64,000 bases of DNA from Bacteroidota bacterium (GTDB lineage: Bacteria; Bacteroidota; Ignavibacteria; UBA10030; UBA6906). The first letter of the stretch is position 1, and every line of letters begins with the position of its first letter. The notes under the pieces were generated by a model. That model had not been told where the DNA came from. It worked only from the letters and a program-made list of their open reading frames with translations, and searched no databases. The translations under genes were made by a program, and so were the position numbers. This document shows, piece by piece, positions 8,991 to 18,854 of the stretch. The stretch lies in assembly GCA_019637975.1 (NCBI GenBank), contig JAHBUR010000003.1:124001-188000 (forward strand), read 5' to 3'.

Positions 8991-9043
8991 AATTCCATCC
9001 TGCAGGACTTAACTCCTGACAGCATGAGGCGTTCTGCTTAAGC

Positions 9044-9081
9044 AGAGGCCGATACTGAATGTATCGGCCTCTTCCATTTTT
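9044..9081 (+). terminator. Rho-independent terminator of the pilin-like operon
   Basis: A perfect 12-bp stem (AGAGGCCGATAC at 9044-9055 with GTATCGGCCTCT at 9061-9072) closes a 5-base loop and is followed by TCCATTTTT. It separates the pilin-like operon from the gene starting at 9184. Confidence 0.9.
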
Positions 9082-9100
9082 GCAGGTGAGAGGAAAGTTT

Positions 9101-9117
9101 GTACCTTACAAAGGTAC
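9101..9117. promoter_or_regulatory. Short perfect palindrome, possible operator upstream of the DUF255 gene
   Basis: GTACCTT (9101-9107), a 3-base spacer, then AAGGTAC (9111-9117) forms a perfect inverted repeat about 65 bases before the start codon at 9184. Its position between a terminator and a start codon suits an operator or a leader hairpin. No regulator is known from the sequence. Confidence 0.3.
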
Positions 9118-9183
9118 TCAGCCTGGCAATGGTGATTGGCGCTTTCCCACGAGTACAGAATTCATTCACAATGAAATCATCCG

Positions 9184-11319
9184 ATGGCTTTCCCGAAACA
9201 AAATCGCCTCGCCCGCGAGAAAAGTCCGTATCTCCTTCAGCATGCAAACAATCCCGTTGACTGGTATCCCTGGGGTGATGAGGCATTTGCCAAGGCGCGT
9301 TTGGAGGATAAGCCTATCTTCCTTTCTGTCGGCTATTCAACGTGCCATTGGTGCCACGTCATGGAGCGTGAGTCATTCGAAGTCGAATCCATCGCAGGGA
9401 TAATGAACGACCTCTTCGTTAACATCAAAGTCGATCGCGAAGAACGCCCCGACGTTGACAAAGTGTACATGACGGCGCTTCAAGCGATGGGTGAGAATGG
9501 CGGCTGGCCGATGTCGATGTTTCTGACTCCCGATCTCAAACCGTTCTTCGGTGGAACCTACTTTCCTCCCGAAAACCGATACGGCAGAATCGGGTTTCCC
9601 GAATTGCTTCAACGCATCAGTCAGATTTGGAAGAACGAACGCGAACGGGTGGCGGAATCTGCCAACGGTATTACGCAGTTTCTGCACGATTTGCCGGCAG
9701 CAATGAAAGAAACTGAGTCGCTGGACATCGCGTTCCTACAGACTTGTTTCACACAGGCAACAAAGAACTACGACACACAGTTTGGCGGATTTGGAAGCGG
9801 ACCGAAGTTTCCGCGGCCGGTTGTGTTCAACTTTTTACTTCGTTATTTCAACCGAACCGGTGAACCGCAGGCTCTGGACATGACCGTGCAATCGTTGCGT
9901 CAAATGTCCAACGGGGGGATGTATGATCACCTCGGCGGCGGCTATCATCGCTATTCCGTGGATGGTGAATGGCGGGTTCCGCATTTCGAGAAGATGGTGT
10001 ACGATCAGGCACAGATATGCATTGCATTGGCGGACGCATATTCGATAACCGGAGACCCCTTCTTTGAACGTCGATTGCGGGAAACGCTTGCATACGTGTT
10101 GCGGGACTTGACGGATACCGGCGGAGGATTTTATTCTGCTGAAGATGCCGACAGCAGGCTCACGGATGCTGCCGATGAAACAGGGGAAGGGGCATTTTAT
10201 ATCTGGTCGAAAAGGGAAATCGACGAAGCGCTCGGCGATGAAGCACGGATATTCAACTTCTATTACGGCGTGGAGGAAAGCGGAAACGCGTTGAACGATC
10301 CGCAGCATGAGTTTACGGGAAAGAACATTCTGTATGTTGCTGCCACAAGTGCGGAAACGGCGGCCTTTGCCCGCGTGAGTGAGGCGGAGGTTGAGGCACG
10401 GCTTGAGCATGCGCGACAACAGCTCTTCGATATCCGGTCGAGGCGATCACGGCCCCATCTCGATGACAAAATCATTACTGCATGGAACGGGCTTATGATC
10501 TCTGCATGTGCCCGTGCCGCGCAGGCTCTGAATGAGACCGCGTATGCGCAGGCAGCGGAGCGGGCAGCGACATTTGTCATGGATAATCTCTTCAATCAAG
10601 ACACACACACTCTGTATCGGCGGTATCGGGATGGAGAAGCGAAGTTCGACGCCTATCTCGATGATTATGCATTTCTGACTCAGGGGCTGATTGATCTGTA
10701 TGAAACATCCTTCGAACCCTGCTGGCTCCAACAAGCAATGCGTTTGACGGAAAAGCAGATTGAGTTGTTTTGGGATGAGGCAGCAGGCGGATTTTTCGAT
10801 ACAACAGGGAACGATGGCTCGATACTCGTTCGCATGAAAGAACAATACGACGGGGCCGAGCCGACGGGAAACTCTGTCGCAGTGATGAACCTGCTACGAC
10901 TGTCCGTTATGACGGATAATCGTGATTGGCGCGTAAAAGCCGGACGAACATTGAAGGCATTCGGTGATGTCTTGCAGAAATCGCCGTTCACAATGCCGCA
11001 GATGGCCGCGGCGTTTGATTTCTCACTTGATGGTGTGAAGCAGATTGTTATCGCAGGAAGGCGGCATGATGAGGCAACAGGTAAAATGATAAAGGAGATC
11101 CATTCCCGCTATCTCCCGAACTCAGTCATACTCCTTGCTGAGGAAGCACCACAGATGAATTTCGGAAGTGCCGGAGCGTTTCTGAAATCCATTTCGATGA
11201 TTGATGAGAAGCCGACTGCATATGTATGCGAGAACTTCGTCTGCCGGCTGCCGACAACCGATATCGCGAAGATGATTAACTTGCTGGAAAGCGAATCGAA
11301 GTCAAGTTCAATGAGATAG
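9184..11319 (+). CDS. DUF255 thioredoxin-fold protein with (alpha/alpha)6 domain (YyaL/SPATA20-like)
   Basis: This 711-residue protein matches the full length of the YyaL/SPATA20 family. Residues about 1-170 are a thioredoxin-like DUF255 domain with the active-site pair CHWC (Cys54, Cys57), followed by the signature stretch [14 protein letters not shown] and [16 protein letters not shown]. The remainder is an alpha/alpha toroid domain like those of N-acylglucosamine 2-epimerases and glycosidases, with motifs such as [13 protein letters not shown] and [10 protein letters not shown]. The biochemical activity of the family is not settled; a redox or carbohydrate-related role has been suggested from the fold. 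It stands alone between two terminators. Confidence 0.93.
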   Translation: MAFPKQNRLAREKSPYLLQHANNPVDWYPWGDEAFAKARLEDKPIFLSVGYSTCHWCHVMERESFEVESIAGIMNDLFVNIKVDREERPDVDKVYMTALQAMGENGGWPMSMFLTPDLKPFFGGTYFPPENRYGRIGFPELLQRISQIWKNERERVAESANGITQFLHDLPAAMKETESLDIAFLQTCFTQATKNYDTQFGGFGSGPKFPRPVVFNFLLRYFNRTGEPQALDMTVQSLRQMSNGGMYDHLGGGYHRYSVDGEWRVPHFEKMVYDQAQICIALADAYSITGDPFFERRLRETLAYVLRDLTDTGGGFYSAEDADSRLTDAADETGEGAFYIWSKREIDEALGDEARIFNFYYGVEESGNALNDPQHEFTGKNILYVAATSAETAAFARVSEAEVEARLEHARQQLFDIRSRRSRPHLDDKIITAWNGLMISACARAAQALNETAYAQAAERAATFVMDNLFNQDTHTLYRRYRDGEAKFDAYLDDYAFLTQGLIDLYETSFEPCWLQQAMRLTEKQIELFWDEAAGGFFDTTGNDGSILVRMKEQYDGAEPTGNSVAVMNLLRLSVMTDNRDWRVKAGRTLKAFGDVLQKSPFTMPQMAAAFDFSLDGVKQIVIAGRRHDEATGKMIKEIHSRYLPNSVILLAEEAPQMNFGSAGAFLKSISMIDEKPTAYVCENFVCRLPTTDIAKMINLLESESKSSSMR

Positions 11320-11330
11320 CAGGGAACAGC

Positions 11331-11357
11331 AAAGCCGGAACGGGGTATTCCGGCTTT
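11331..11357. terminator. Bidirectional terminator between convergent genes
   Basis: A perfect 10-bp stem, AAAGCCGGAA (11331-11340) with TTCCGGCTTT (11348-11357), surrounds a 7-base loop. The A-run at one end and T-run at the other make it usable from both sides. It lies between the + gene ending at 11319 and the - gene ending at 11361. Confidence 0.85.
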
Positions 11358-11360
11358 CAT

Positions 11361-11609
11361 TCAGTGGATCGGGCGCGTGAGGGTCCAGCCAGGTTTGCGC
11401 TTTTTCATATTCTCTTCGCCGGCGTTTGACCTGAATTGCTCTGCAAGTTGACGGGCGAACAAATCTGCTTGGTTCTTATCAAGAAACCAATCTGTGCTGA
11501 TGTGTTTGTTTAGCAGTAGTCTCTTGCGTTGGAGGCGAACAATCCATGGCATTCCCTTTTCGTTCGCCTGTCTTGTTTCAATGATGTAGTTGCCGACGGT
11601 TGTATTCAT
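11361..11609 (-). CDS. Small conserved hypothetical protein
   Basis: The 82-residue product begins MNTTVGNYIIETRQ and ends in a basic tail (KKRKPGWTLTRPIH). It contains no cysteines, signal peptide or membrane helix. The middle part (IVRLQRKRLLLNKHISTDWF then LDKNQADLFARQLAEQF) looks like a beta-hairpin followed by an amphipathic helix, a layout seen in small single-domain proteins. I do not recognise a family. The start at 11609 is preferred over an upstream in-frame ATG at 11657 because the extra residues are hydrophobic and unlike the rest. It is one of only three minus-strand genes in the window. Confidence 0.7.
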   Translation of the reverse strand: MNTTVGNYIIETRQANEKGMPWIVRLQRKRLLLNKHISTDWFLDKNQADLFARQLAEQFRSNAGEENMKKRKPGWTLTRPIH

Positions 11610-11693
11610 GGAAGAAATCCGCGGGAATGTTATGTATATTTCAACTACAAAGTACACAGAAGCACGACCAAGTTCAACACCGGATCACTTTCG

Positions 11694-12122
11694 ATGACTA
11701 TTCGGATTACCTCGTCGTTGTCCATTCCCGAACATGAAGTGACATTCCGATTTGCCCGAAGCAGCGGACCGGGCGGACAGAATGTTAACAAGGTGGCAAC
11801 GCGTGTCGAGTTGGTGTTCAACGTTCGGGATTCGGCATCACTGACGAACGCGCAGAAAGAGCAGGTCTATTCCAGGCTGGGTTCACGCATCGATTCCGGC
11901 GGGAACCTTCACTTCGCATCACAAGAATCGCGGAGCCAATGGAGAAACCGAGAAGTGGTAGTTGAGAAGTTCGCGTCGCTAATGCAAAAAGCCCTCGCTG
12001 TCCAGAAGAAAAGAAAACCAACCAGACCCTCCGCAGCATCGCAGCATTCCCGCATCCGGAGCAAGAAATCCCACAGCGTCAAGAAGAAGCTGCGGGGAAA
12101 AGTGAACGCCGCCGGCGAGTAA
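11694..12122 (+). CDS. arfB: ArfB-type peptidyl-tRNA hydrolase (alternative ribosome rescue factor)
   Basis: This 142-residue protein releases nascent peptides from ribosomes stalled without a stop codon. The catalytic GGQ motif is at residues 27-29 within ARSSGPGGQNVNKVATRV, and the C-terminal tail is long and highly basic (KKRKPTRPSAASQHSRIRSK and beyond). That tail enters the empty mRNA channel in ArfB. The protein lacks the codon-recognition domains of RF1 and RF2, and its length fits ArfB (about 140). The start at 11694 is chosen because homology begins there; the frame remains open upstream to 11529 with unrelated sequence. It probably forms a single-gene unit. Confidence 0.92.
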   Translation: MTIRITSSLSIPEHEVTFRFARSSGPGGQNVNKVATRVELVFNVRDSASLTNAQKEQVYSRLGSRIDSGGNLHFASQESRSQWRNREVVVEKFASLMQKALAVQKKRKPTRPSAASQHSRIRSKKSHSVKKKLRGKVNAAGE

Positions 12123-12215
12123 TTATTATTCAGCTTTTCTTCACCACGGAACTTCGCCCCCCGTTTCAGTGTTGTAACCGTGCACTCTTCTCTTTCAAGT
12201 AAGAAATCCATAACC

Positions 12216-14495
12216 ATGAAGACTTTTCTAAGAACAGTATTGCCGGTGCTCGCCGGTTCAGTCGTGCAGCTTTACGCGCAAACAGGAACCATCACCGGAA
12301 CAGTTGTCAACCGGATCACACAGGAGCCGTTGCCGTTTGCAAACGTCAGGATTCTCGGAACCCAGTCCGGCGCTGGGACTTCGGTTGACGGTACGTTTTC
12401 GGTCGCGGAGGTTCCGGTCGGGACGTATCAGGTTCAGGCATCGCTGGTGGGGTTCGCGCCGTTCATCCTGACCGACGTCGTGGTACGAGTCGGGAAGCCT
12501 GCAGACCTGAAATTCCAGTTGCAACCTGCAGATATTGCTTTTGAAGAAGTGGAAGCAAGCGGGAGGTATTTTCAGAAATCGCCCGATGCAGCTGTAAGTA
12601 TTCAGCAGCTTTCGTACGAGGAAATCAGGAGATCGCCGGGAGGATTTGAGGATGTTGTGCGGGCTATTTCCGTTTTGCCAGGTGTCGCGCAAGTGTCGCC
12701 GGGACGAAACGACCTTGTTGTCCGCGGCGGTGCTCCATCCGAGAATCTCTTTGTTGTGGACAATATTGAAATTCCCAACATCAATCATTTCGGCACGCAG
12801 GGCGCCAGCGGAGGACCGCTCAGCTACATCAATCTGGATTTTGTACGAGAGACCGCCTTTTCTACCGGTGGCTTCGGTGTGCGATACGGTGACCGCATGT
12901 CATCCGTGCTCACGATAGACTTGCGTGATGGAAGAAGCGACAAACTCGGAGGCAAAGCAACCATTTCTGCAAGTCAGTTCGGCCTCAATGTTGAAGGGCC
13001 GCTTGACAACAACGGTACATTCGTCTTTTCTGCGAGGCGAAGCTATCTGGATTTGATTTTCAAAGCGGCGGGCTTTGCCTTCGTTCCCGAGTATTGGGAC
13101 TTCCTCGGAAGAGCATCGTACAAGATCGACAATGCCAATCGTTTGACATTTCTGGCGGTGGGAGCGATAGATGATGTGAGCTTCTTTAATGATGACGCAA
13201 CAAAGAGATTCGACAACTCACGCGTACTCGGCACGGCGCAACGGCAATATGCGAGCGGAGTGAGTTGGGTTCACCTGTTTGGAAATGGATTCTCGACTGT
13301 CACGCTTGGCCGCAGTTACGTGAACTACAACGGCGTTCAACGCGATTCACTTCTCGTCCCGTTCTTCACTAATCGCTCGAAAGAAGGGGAGACAAGCCTC
13401 CGCGGCGACGTGGTGATGCAGCTGCCGTATTTGGCTGAAGTGTCATTTGGTGCACAGGCGCGATACATCAACTTCAAGGCAAACCTTGGGATGCCGGAGT
13501 ATGTCACCACGTTTGGTGATACGCTCCAAATTATGGTGAATAATTACGCGGAAACCGGACAGAAAATCGGAGTGTACGCACAATATTCGCAACGGGTGAT
13601 GACACATCTCCAACTGACCGTAGGCGGAAGACTTGACTACTTCAGTATGATCAACAAGAAAACGTATCTCTCGCCCCGGGGTTCCATCACGTATGATATT
13701 TCGGATCTTACGTCGATCAGCGCCAGTGCCGGGATGTATTACCAGAATCCGTCGTACATCTGGTTGGTGGCGAATCCACTGAACAGGAATCTTGAAGCTG
13801 CTCGTGCCGATCAATATGTGCTGGGCGTGGAACATTTGCTGCGGGCCGATCTGAAGCTGCGTATCGAAGGATTCCATAAGAAGTACCGTAACTATCCGGC
13901 CAGCGTGACGCGGCCGTACCTTGTTCTGTCCAACACAGGCGGAGGCTTCGGCGGATCTGACGAGAACTTTGCTTCGTACGGACTTGACCATCTGGTGAGT
14001 GGCGGAAGGGGACGTTCATACGGTATTGAGTTCCTTCTGCAGAAGAAGCTGTCGGAAATACCGATGTACGGACTTGCAAGTCTGACGCTGAGTTCGACGA
14101 AATTTACCCCCCTTGATGGTATTGAGCGGCCGGGTGCATTTGATCAACGCGTGATGTTCAATGTGGGCGGCGGCTATCAGTTCAACGAGCGGTGGGAAGC
14201 AAGCGCGAAATTCCGGTTCGCTTCCGGCAGCCCGTACACGCCGTTCAGCCAGAATGGAACGCAGAGTGCCGCCGCGTACAATTCCTCCCGATTTAACAAT
14301 CTCCACAGCCTAGACATACGGGTAGATCGCCGCTGGAATTTTGCGAATTGGGATTTGATTGTCTATCTCGACATCCAGAATATCTACAACAACAAGGCTG
14401 TGAGCCAGATTCGCTGGAATGCGCGTGAGCAGCGTGCAGAAGTGAACGAAAGCATTGGAATTCTCCCTTCCATCGGAATCAGCGCCGAGCTCTAG
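12216..14495 (+). CDS. TonB-dependent outer-membrane receptor with carboxypeptidase-like regulatory domain
   Basis: The 759-residue product has a signal peptide (MKTFLRTVLPVLAGSVVQLYA) and a CarboxypepD_reg-like beta-sandwich at about 25-110 (TITGTVVNRITQEPLPFANV). Then comes a plug domain with ISVLPGVAQVSPGRNDLVVR and GGAPSENLFVVDNIEIPN, and a 22-strand-type barrel to the C-terminus. This layout is common in Bacteroidota for import of siderophores, glycans or peptides. No SusD partner follows, so a polysaccharide-utilisation role is not supported. The substrate is unknown. The start at 12216 is chosen for the signal peptide; an in-frame ATG lies 36 bases upstream. Confidence 0.9.
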   Translation: MKTFLRTVLPVLAGSVVQLYAQTGTITGTVVNRITQEPLPFANVRILGTQSGAGTSVDGTFSVAEVPVGTYQVQASLVGFAPFILTDVVVRVGKPADLKFQLQPADIAFEEVEASGRYFQKSPDAAVSIQQLSYEEIRRSPGGFEDVVRAISVLPGVAQVSPGRNDLVVRGGAPSENLFVVDNIEIPNINHFGTQGASGGPLSYINLDFVRETAFSTGGFGVRYGDRMSSVLTIDLRDGRSDKLGGKATISASQFGLNVEGPLDNNGTFVFSARRSYLDLIFKAAGFAFVPEYWDFLGRASYKIDNANRLTFLAVGAIDDVSFFNDDATKRFDNSRVLGTAQRQYASGVSWVHLFGNGFSTVTLGRSYVNYNGVQRDSLLVPFFTNRSKEGETSLRGDVVMQLPYLAEVSFGAQARYINFKANLGMPEYVTTFGDTLQIMVNNYAETGQKIGVYAQYSQRVMTHLQLTVGGRLDYFSMINKKTYLSPRGSITYDISDLTSISASAGMYYQNPSYIWLVANPLNRNLEAARADQYVLGVEHLLRADLKLRIEGFHKKYRNYPASVTRPYLVLSNTGGGFGGSDENFASYGLDHLVSGGRGRSYGIEFLLQKKLSEIPMYGLASLTLSSTKFTPLDGIERPGAFDQRVMFNVGGGYQFNERWEASAKFRFASGSPYTPFSQNGTQSAAAYNSSRFNNLHSLDIRVDRRWNFANWDLIVYLDIQNIYNNKAVSQIRWNAREQRAEVNESIGILPSIGISAEL

Positions 14496-14743
14496 CGCCT
14501 CCACGGCAAACAGATGCAATAGATGTAACCGGTTGCACCCGCAGATCATTTCCCATATATTTAATCCGGTTGCCAGCAGCCTACGAACATTCGTTCTCCG
14601 GACTTTCCCAAGAACACAAGCAGCGACACGCGTGATATTGGAGCGATGAGCGATCAAGGACGTTTCAGCGCCTCCTGAATATGAAGCGTACGCTCTGTTT
14701 CTGCTGTGTTCATTTCTTCCACATCATAAGGGTCAGATCATTC

Positions 14744-15394
14744 ATGAAACTTGATAGTTTCCTTCACGCTCTTCTTCCCAAAGACGACAAGTTCTTCAAG
14801 TACTTTGAAAAGGATGTCGACAATCTGCAGCAAGCGGCGAGGATGTTCAGCGAACTGATGTCGAATTCAATGTCAAAGGAAGAACGTGCCCAGAAAATCC
14901 GCAGGATCGAGGAATTTGAACACAAGGGAGATGAGATTACACATCAGATTTTTTCCGAGCTCGGATCGACGTTCATCACACCATTTGACCGTGAAGATAT
15001 TCATGCGTTGACATCAAAGCTGGACGATATTCTCGACTACATTCAAGGAGCGGCCAACCGGATTGTCCTGTATCGTGTCGATATCATTCTCCCCGAAATG
15101 GAGCGACTGGCCATTCTGATCTGCCAGGCAGTCAACGAACTCAGCGTCGCAATCCACCATTTACGTGACTATCAGAACGAGTCGAGTATTCGCGAGAATC
15201 TTGTGAAGATTCACAGCATCGAAAACGAGGCGGATGATTTGTTCGAGCGTGCCATTGCCAACCTGTTCGATACCTGCAAAGACCCGATTCTTCTGATCAA
15301 GAACAAAGAGCTGATTGTGAGTCTCGAAACGGCAACGGACAAGTGCGAGGATGCGGCGAACGCCATCGAATCGATTATCGTCAAGAACGCCTGA
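14744..15394 (+). CDS. DUF47/PhoU-like accessory protein of a phosphate transporter
   Basis: This all-helical protein of 216 residues belongs to the DUF47 group related to PhoU. Acidic helix motifs such as RRIEEFEHKGDEITHQIF (about residues 55-72) and HSIENEADDLFERAIANLF (about 160-178) are the metal-binding EXXXD-type signatures of the family. Members are almost always encoded next to a PiT transporter and modulate its activity. That is the case here: the transporter gene starts one base after this stop codon. The start is set at the ATG 14744, where family similarity begins (MKLDSFLHALLPKDDKFF). Confidence 0.92.
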   Translation: MKLDSFLHALLPKDDKFFKYFEKDVDNLQQAARMFSELMSNSMSKEERAQKIRRIEEFEHKGDEITHQIFSELGSTFITPFDREDIHALTSKLDDILDYIQGAANRIVLYRVDIILPEMERLAILICQAVNELSVAIHHLRDYQNESSIRENLVKIHSIENEADDLFERAIANLFDTCKDPILLIKNKELIVSLETATDKCEDAANAIESIIVKNA

Positions 15395-15395
15395 T

Positions 15396-16397
15396 ATGCT
15401 GACACTCGTTATCATAATCATTGTGATGGCTTTGTTGTTTGATTTCCTTAACGGAATGAACGATGCTGCCAACTCCATTGCAACAATTGTATCGACACAT
15501 GTACTTTCGCCCAAGCTTGCGGTATTGTGGGCGGCGTTTTTCAATGTTGCCGCAGCGTTTGGATTCGGTGTGCATGTTGCCAATACAATCGGGAGGGGGA
15601 TTGTTGAGCTGTCAGTTGTGAACGAGTACCTGATTCTCGGAGCATTGATCGGGGCCATCGTCTGGACGCATGTCTGCACACGATATGGCCTGCCGATCAG
15701 CGTCTCGCATGCCCTCATTGGCGGGCTTGCAGGTGCCGGGCTGGCGAAAGGCGGATTTGAGGCGCTTGTAGCCGCCGGTCTTATCAAGGTATCATTGTTC
15801 ATTTTTCTCTCCCCTCTGTTGGGATTGTTGATAGCATACGTTTTTATGGTTGGTGTAACGTGGTTGTCGCGGAATTCTTCGCCGCACAAGGTTGACCGCG
15901 TCTTTCGGGTGGGACAGTTACTCTCATCGGCTGCGTACAGTCTTGGTCACGGCACAAATGACGCGCAGAAAACCATGGGTATTATTGCGTTGGTTCTTTA
16001 CACATCGGGTTATCTGGGTGACGAATTCTACGTTCCGGTCTGGGTAATTCTTTCGGCACATGCGGCAATCGGACTTGGCACATACATGGGAGGGTGGAAA
16101 GTTGTCCGCACGATGGGAATGAAACTAACCCACTTGCGACCAATCGGCGGTTTCTGTGCCGAGACAGCGGGTGCCTCCATCCTTCTCGGAACGGCGCTGG
16201 CAGGAATTCCCGTCAGCACTACCCACACGATTGCCGGTGCCATAATGGGCGTTGGGTCAACAAGGAGGTTGTCGGCTGTGCGGTGGGGAATCGCAGGCAG
16301 AATCGTTTGGGCATGGGTTCTTACGATTCCGGCATCCGCGACTGTTGCCGCCGGAGGATATTACATCGTTGATGCCATCCACAACCTGTTTGTGTGA
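15396..16397 (+). CDS. pit: PiT-family inorganic phosphate (or metal-phosphate) transporter
   Basis: The 333-residue integral membrane protein has the two inverted PiT signature repeats. The first is near residues 15-30 (DFLNGMNDAANSIAT) and the second at about 190-210 (LGHGTNDAQKTMGI). Both contain the conserved G-x-N-D-A core that binds phosphate and cation. About ten membrane helices are evident. It should import phosphate driven by protons or sodium. It is co-transcribed with the DUF47 regulator just upstream (1-base gap). It is shorter than E. coli PitA, in line with archaeal and FCB members. Confidence 0.93.
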   Translation: MLTLVIIIIVMALLFDFLNGMNDAANSIATIVSTHVLSPKLAVLWAAFFNVAAAFGFGVHVANTIGRGIVELSVVNEYLILGALIGAIVWTHVCTRYGLPISVSHALIGGLAGAGLAKGGFEALVAAGLIKVSLFIFLSPLLGLLIAYVFMVGVTWLSRNSSPHKVDRVFRVGQLLSSAAYSLGHGTNDAQKTMGIIALVLYTSGYLGDEFYVPVWVILSAHAAIGLGTYMGGWKVVRTMGMKLTHLRPIGGFCAETAGASILLGTALAGIPVSTTHTIAGAIMGVGSTRRLSAVRWGIAGRIVWAWVLTIPASATVAAGGYYIVDAIHNLFV

Positions 16398-16459
16398 CAA
16401 AGAAATGGCTTGAACTTCGTTCCTGTTTTCTGTATCATACATCCACATTTGAAATCCAT

Positions 16460-16534
16460 TCCGCGATAGCTCAATGGTAGAGCATGCGGCTGTTAACCGC
16501 AGGGTTGCAGGTTCGAGTCCTGCTCGCGGAGCCA
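16460..16534 (+). tRNA. tRNA-Asn (anticodon GTT) with encoded CCA
   Basis: A complete cloverleaf is present. The acceptor stem TCCGCGA pairs with TCGCGGA, the D-stem GCTC with GAGC, the anticodon stem TGCGG with CCGCA around CTGTTAA, and the T-stem GCAGG with CCTGC around TTCGAGT. The anticodon GTT is at 16492-16494. The discriminator G at 16531 is followed by genome-encoded CCA (16532-16534). Confidence 0.97.
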
Positions 16535-16537
16535 GAG

Positions 16538-16564
16538 GCCTTGGGATTACTCCCCAAGGCTTTT
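16538..16564 (+). terminator. Rho-independent terminator after tRNA-Asn
   Basis: An 8-bp stem GCCTTGGG (16538-16545) / CCCAAGGC (16553-16560) with a 7-base loop is followed by TTTT. It starts 3 bases after the tRNA CCA end, so the tRNA is probably a single-gene transcript. Confidence 0.85.
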
Positions 16565-16754
16565 GCATTTACAATCAACTGCTTAGGTGTCTCCTCTCCT
16601 CATGATCACAGTGAAAAGTCTATGTGATGTGGCGGCTGTGAGCCTGAGCAATTGAAGCCTCAAAAAATGGGTGACAGTCTTTGTGCACCCCGCAGGCCTG
16701 TGTGAACCGTCTACCGGACGAAAGAGGAAATCGTTCGGTCGCAAGCAATTTCAT

Positions 16755-16785
16755 TTGACAAACGATTCCGTCCGAAGTATATTTG
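16755..16785 (+). promoter_or_regulatory. Putative promoter of the first GH8 gene
   Basis: TTGACA at 16755-16760 and TATATT at 16778-16783 are 17 bases apart, a textbook housekeeping-sigma arrangement. The same sequence also fits the Bacteroidota form (TTTG at 16754 and TATATTTG at 16778). A leader of roughly 100 bases would precede the ATG at 16894. The second GH8 gene has a matching element. Confidence 0.6.
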
Positions 16786-16893
16786 GAGGGAATTTTGTAA
16801 GCATCAATTTGTTGACACTATGCCGGTCCCGTATCGGTCACTCCGGACGTCTCTTCTGTAGCATTTTCTATCTAATCACATTTCACAGGATGT

Positions 16894-18681
16894 ATGCGTG
16901 CAACGGTAATTTGTGTCGCTTTATGGAGTGCTACGGCTCTTGCGTCCGAGATGTTCGGCGGCCCGAGGGATAATCTCACAAGGATAAACCGCGTCGATAC
17001 TCTCGGCAACGAATGTCTGAATTTTCCGTTCCCTCAGAATGCAACCTATCCTTTCGGCCTCATGCCGAACGGCAGAGATCATGCAATGGCTTACCAATCC
17101 TATCTTGCATGGAAAAACAACTACGTCACAACCGACGGAGCATGCGGTTTCCGCAGGGTGGTGTTTAACGACATGAATACGACTTACTCCGAGGGGATAG
17201 GATACGGGATGCTTCTCGCCGTCAATGCAGGCGATCAGGAGTTGTTTGATGATTTGTTCGGATACTACAACAACTTTCTCGATCAAAAAGGACTCATGCA
17301 CTGGTGGATCGGGAGTAATTGCCAGGTTATCGGAATTACGGCGGCAACGGATGCGGATCAGGATGTGGCGTTTGCGCTTCTTCAGGCTCATCGGCAGTGG
17401 TGCAGCGAAGGGGCAGTCAACTACCTTCTGAGTGCACAAACGATCATCGATCGGTTGTACGCTCACACGGTTGAACCGGATACGTATGTTCTCAAACCCG
17501 GAGATAGTTGGGGAGGCTCGCATGTGACGAATCCTTCGTACTTTGCTCCGGCATACTACCGGGCATTTCGTGAGGCAACAGGGAATGCGGGTTGGGATTC
17601 GGTTGTTACCAAATGCTATGAGATTCTGAACAACGCGGCACATCACACAACGGGTCTGGTGCCCGATTGGTGCCAGGCAAATGGTCAACCGGCAAACGGG
17701 TTCGCGTACTACTACTACTACGATGCAACACGAACGCCGTGGCGGGTCGCTCTGGACTACCTGTGGTATGGTGATCAACGTGCTTACGAATTCTGCAAGA
17801 AGATCTCAAATTTTGCTCGAGGGATTGGCGCTCCCAATATTCTTGAAGGATATCATCTCAATGGAACTCCCCTCAATTGGTCGCACATCAATGTGTTCAT
17901 CGGTCCGTTTGGCGCGGGTGCAATGGCAACGGATGAAGCGTACCAGGCATTTTGTGATTCAATGTACGATGAGAACGTAAATACCATCCCATGGTTCATT
18001 CCCGGAAATTACTATAACTACAGTTTGAGGACGCTCACGCTGTTCCTTCAGACAGGGAATTTCCTCAACCCGAACGAAGTGCCGTTGCCTGTGCATCTCG
18101 CGTATTTCAGAGGCCGGGTTACCCTGCCCGGTAACCGCGCATTGCTTGAGTGGGGAACGCTGTCCGAGCTGAACAACTATGGATTTGAGATCCAGAAACG
18201 AACTCCATCAGCGCCGGAGTTCGCAACGCTGCCCAATAGTTTCATTCCCGGACACGGCACAACGCTTGAGCCGCAATTCTATTCGTTTGCAGACAATGAA
18301 GCCATCACGCGTCCAACATACTACAGGCTGAAACAAATTGACCTTGACGGGAGATTGCATTTCACTGATGCAATCTTGGTGGAGGCACCAACGTCGGTTC
18401 ATGAGGAAGCAGTTCCGGTTGCTTTTTCGCTGTATCAGAACTTTCCGAATCCTTTCAATCCCTCGACCCGGATTCGCTTCGGCCTCCCGAATGACGCCAA
18501 TGTCAAGATGAGTGTGCATAATACCCTCGGACAACTCGTTGCTCAACTGATCGATGAAGAGAAGCCTCGCGGGTATCACGAAATGGTATTCCGTGCAGAG
18601 GGGTTGTCGAGCGGCGTGTACTACTGCACGCTCAGAGCCGGAGGATTCGTGGCATCCAGGAAACTCATTCTCGTCAAATAG
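16894..18681 (+). CDS. Secreted GH8-family glycoside hydrolase with type IX secretion C-terminal domain
   Basis: This 595-residue enzyme has an N-terminal signal peptide (about 1-18), a GH8 (alpha/alpha)6 catalytic domain at about 40-385, a beta-rich linker (about 395-500), and a terminal sorting domain (about 510-595) starting FSLYQNFPNPFNPSTR. The GH8 signature SEGIGYGMLLAV places the likely general acid at Glu100. The ATDADQDVAFAL block (about 151-162) carries the substrate-binding Asp of the family. GH8 members cleave beta-1,4-glucans, xylan or chitosan by inversion; which one cannot be told here. The C-terminal domain should direct export by the type IX system and surface attachment or release. 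It is the first of three GH8 paralogues. Confidence 0.9.
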   Translation: MRATVICVALWSATALASEMFGGPRDNLTRINRVDTLGNECLNFPFPQNATYPFGLMPNGRDHAMAYQSYLAWKNNYVTTDGACGFRRVVFNDMNTTYSEGIGYGMLLAVNAGDQELFDDLFGYYNNFLDQKGLMHWWIGSNCQVIGITAATDADQDVAFALLQAHRQWCSEGAVNYLLSAQTIIDRLYAHTVEPDTYVLKPGDSWGGSHVTNPSYFAPAYYRAFREATGNAGWDSVVTKCYEILNNAAHHTTGLVPDWCQANGQPANGFAYYYYYDATRTPWRVALDYLWYGDQRAYEFCKKISNFARGIGAPNILEGYHLNGTPLNWSHINVFIGPFGAGAMATDEAYQAFCDSMYDENVNTIPWFIPGNYYNYSLRTLTLFLQTGNFLNPNEVPLPVHLAYFRGRVTLPGNRALLEWGTLSELNNYGFEIQKRTPSAPEFATLPNSFIPGHGTTLEPQFYSFADNEAITRPTYYRLKQIDLDGRLHFTDAILVEAPTSVHEEAVPVAFSLYQNFPNPFNPSTRIRFGLPNDANVKMSVHNTLGQLVAQLIDEEKPRGYHEMVFRAEGLSSGVYYCTLRAGGFVASRKLILVK

Positions 18682-18757
18682 TATCACGAACTCTGGTTTG
18701 TAAGGCGAAATCGTCACAATCTGCTCCCCCTTTGCCGTAATAATTCGTTTTCAGTTC

Positions 18758-18788
18758 TTGACAACCCTCTCATCTACGCGTATATTTT
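18758..18788 (+). promoter_or_regulatory. Putative promoter of the second GH8 gene
   Basis: TTGACA at 18758-18763 and TATATT at 18781-18786 are again separated by exactly 17 bases, as in front of the first GH8 gene. The start codon at 18855 is about 65 bases downstream. The match in both boxes and spacing suggests the two paralogues are expressed together from separate promoters. Confidence 0.6.
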
Positions 18789-18854
18789 AGCGCGAGACAA
18801 TCTCGTATCCACGAGCACACACCAACCTTTCGCGAAAGGTGGAATTGGGGGAGA

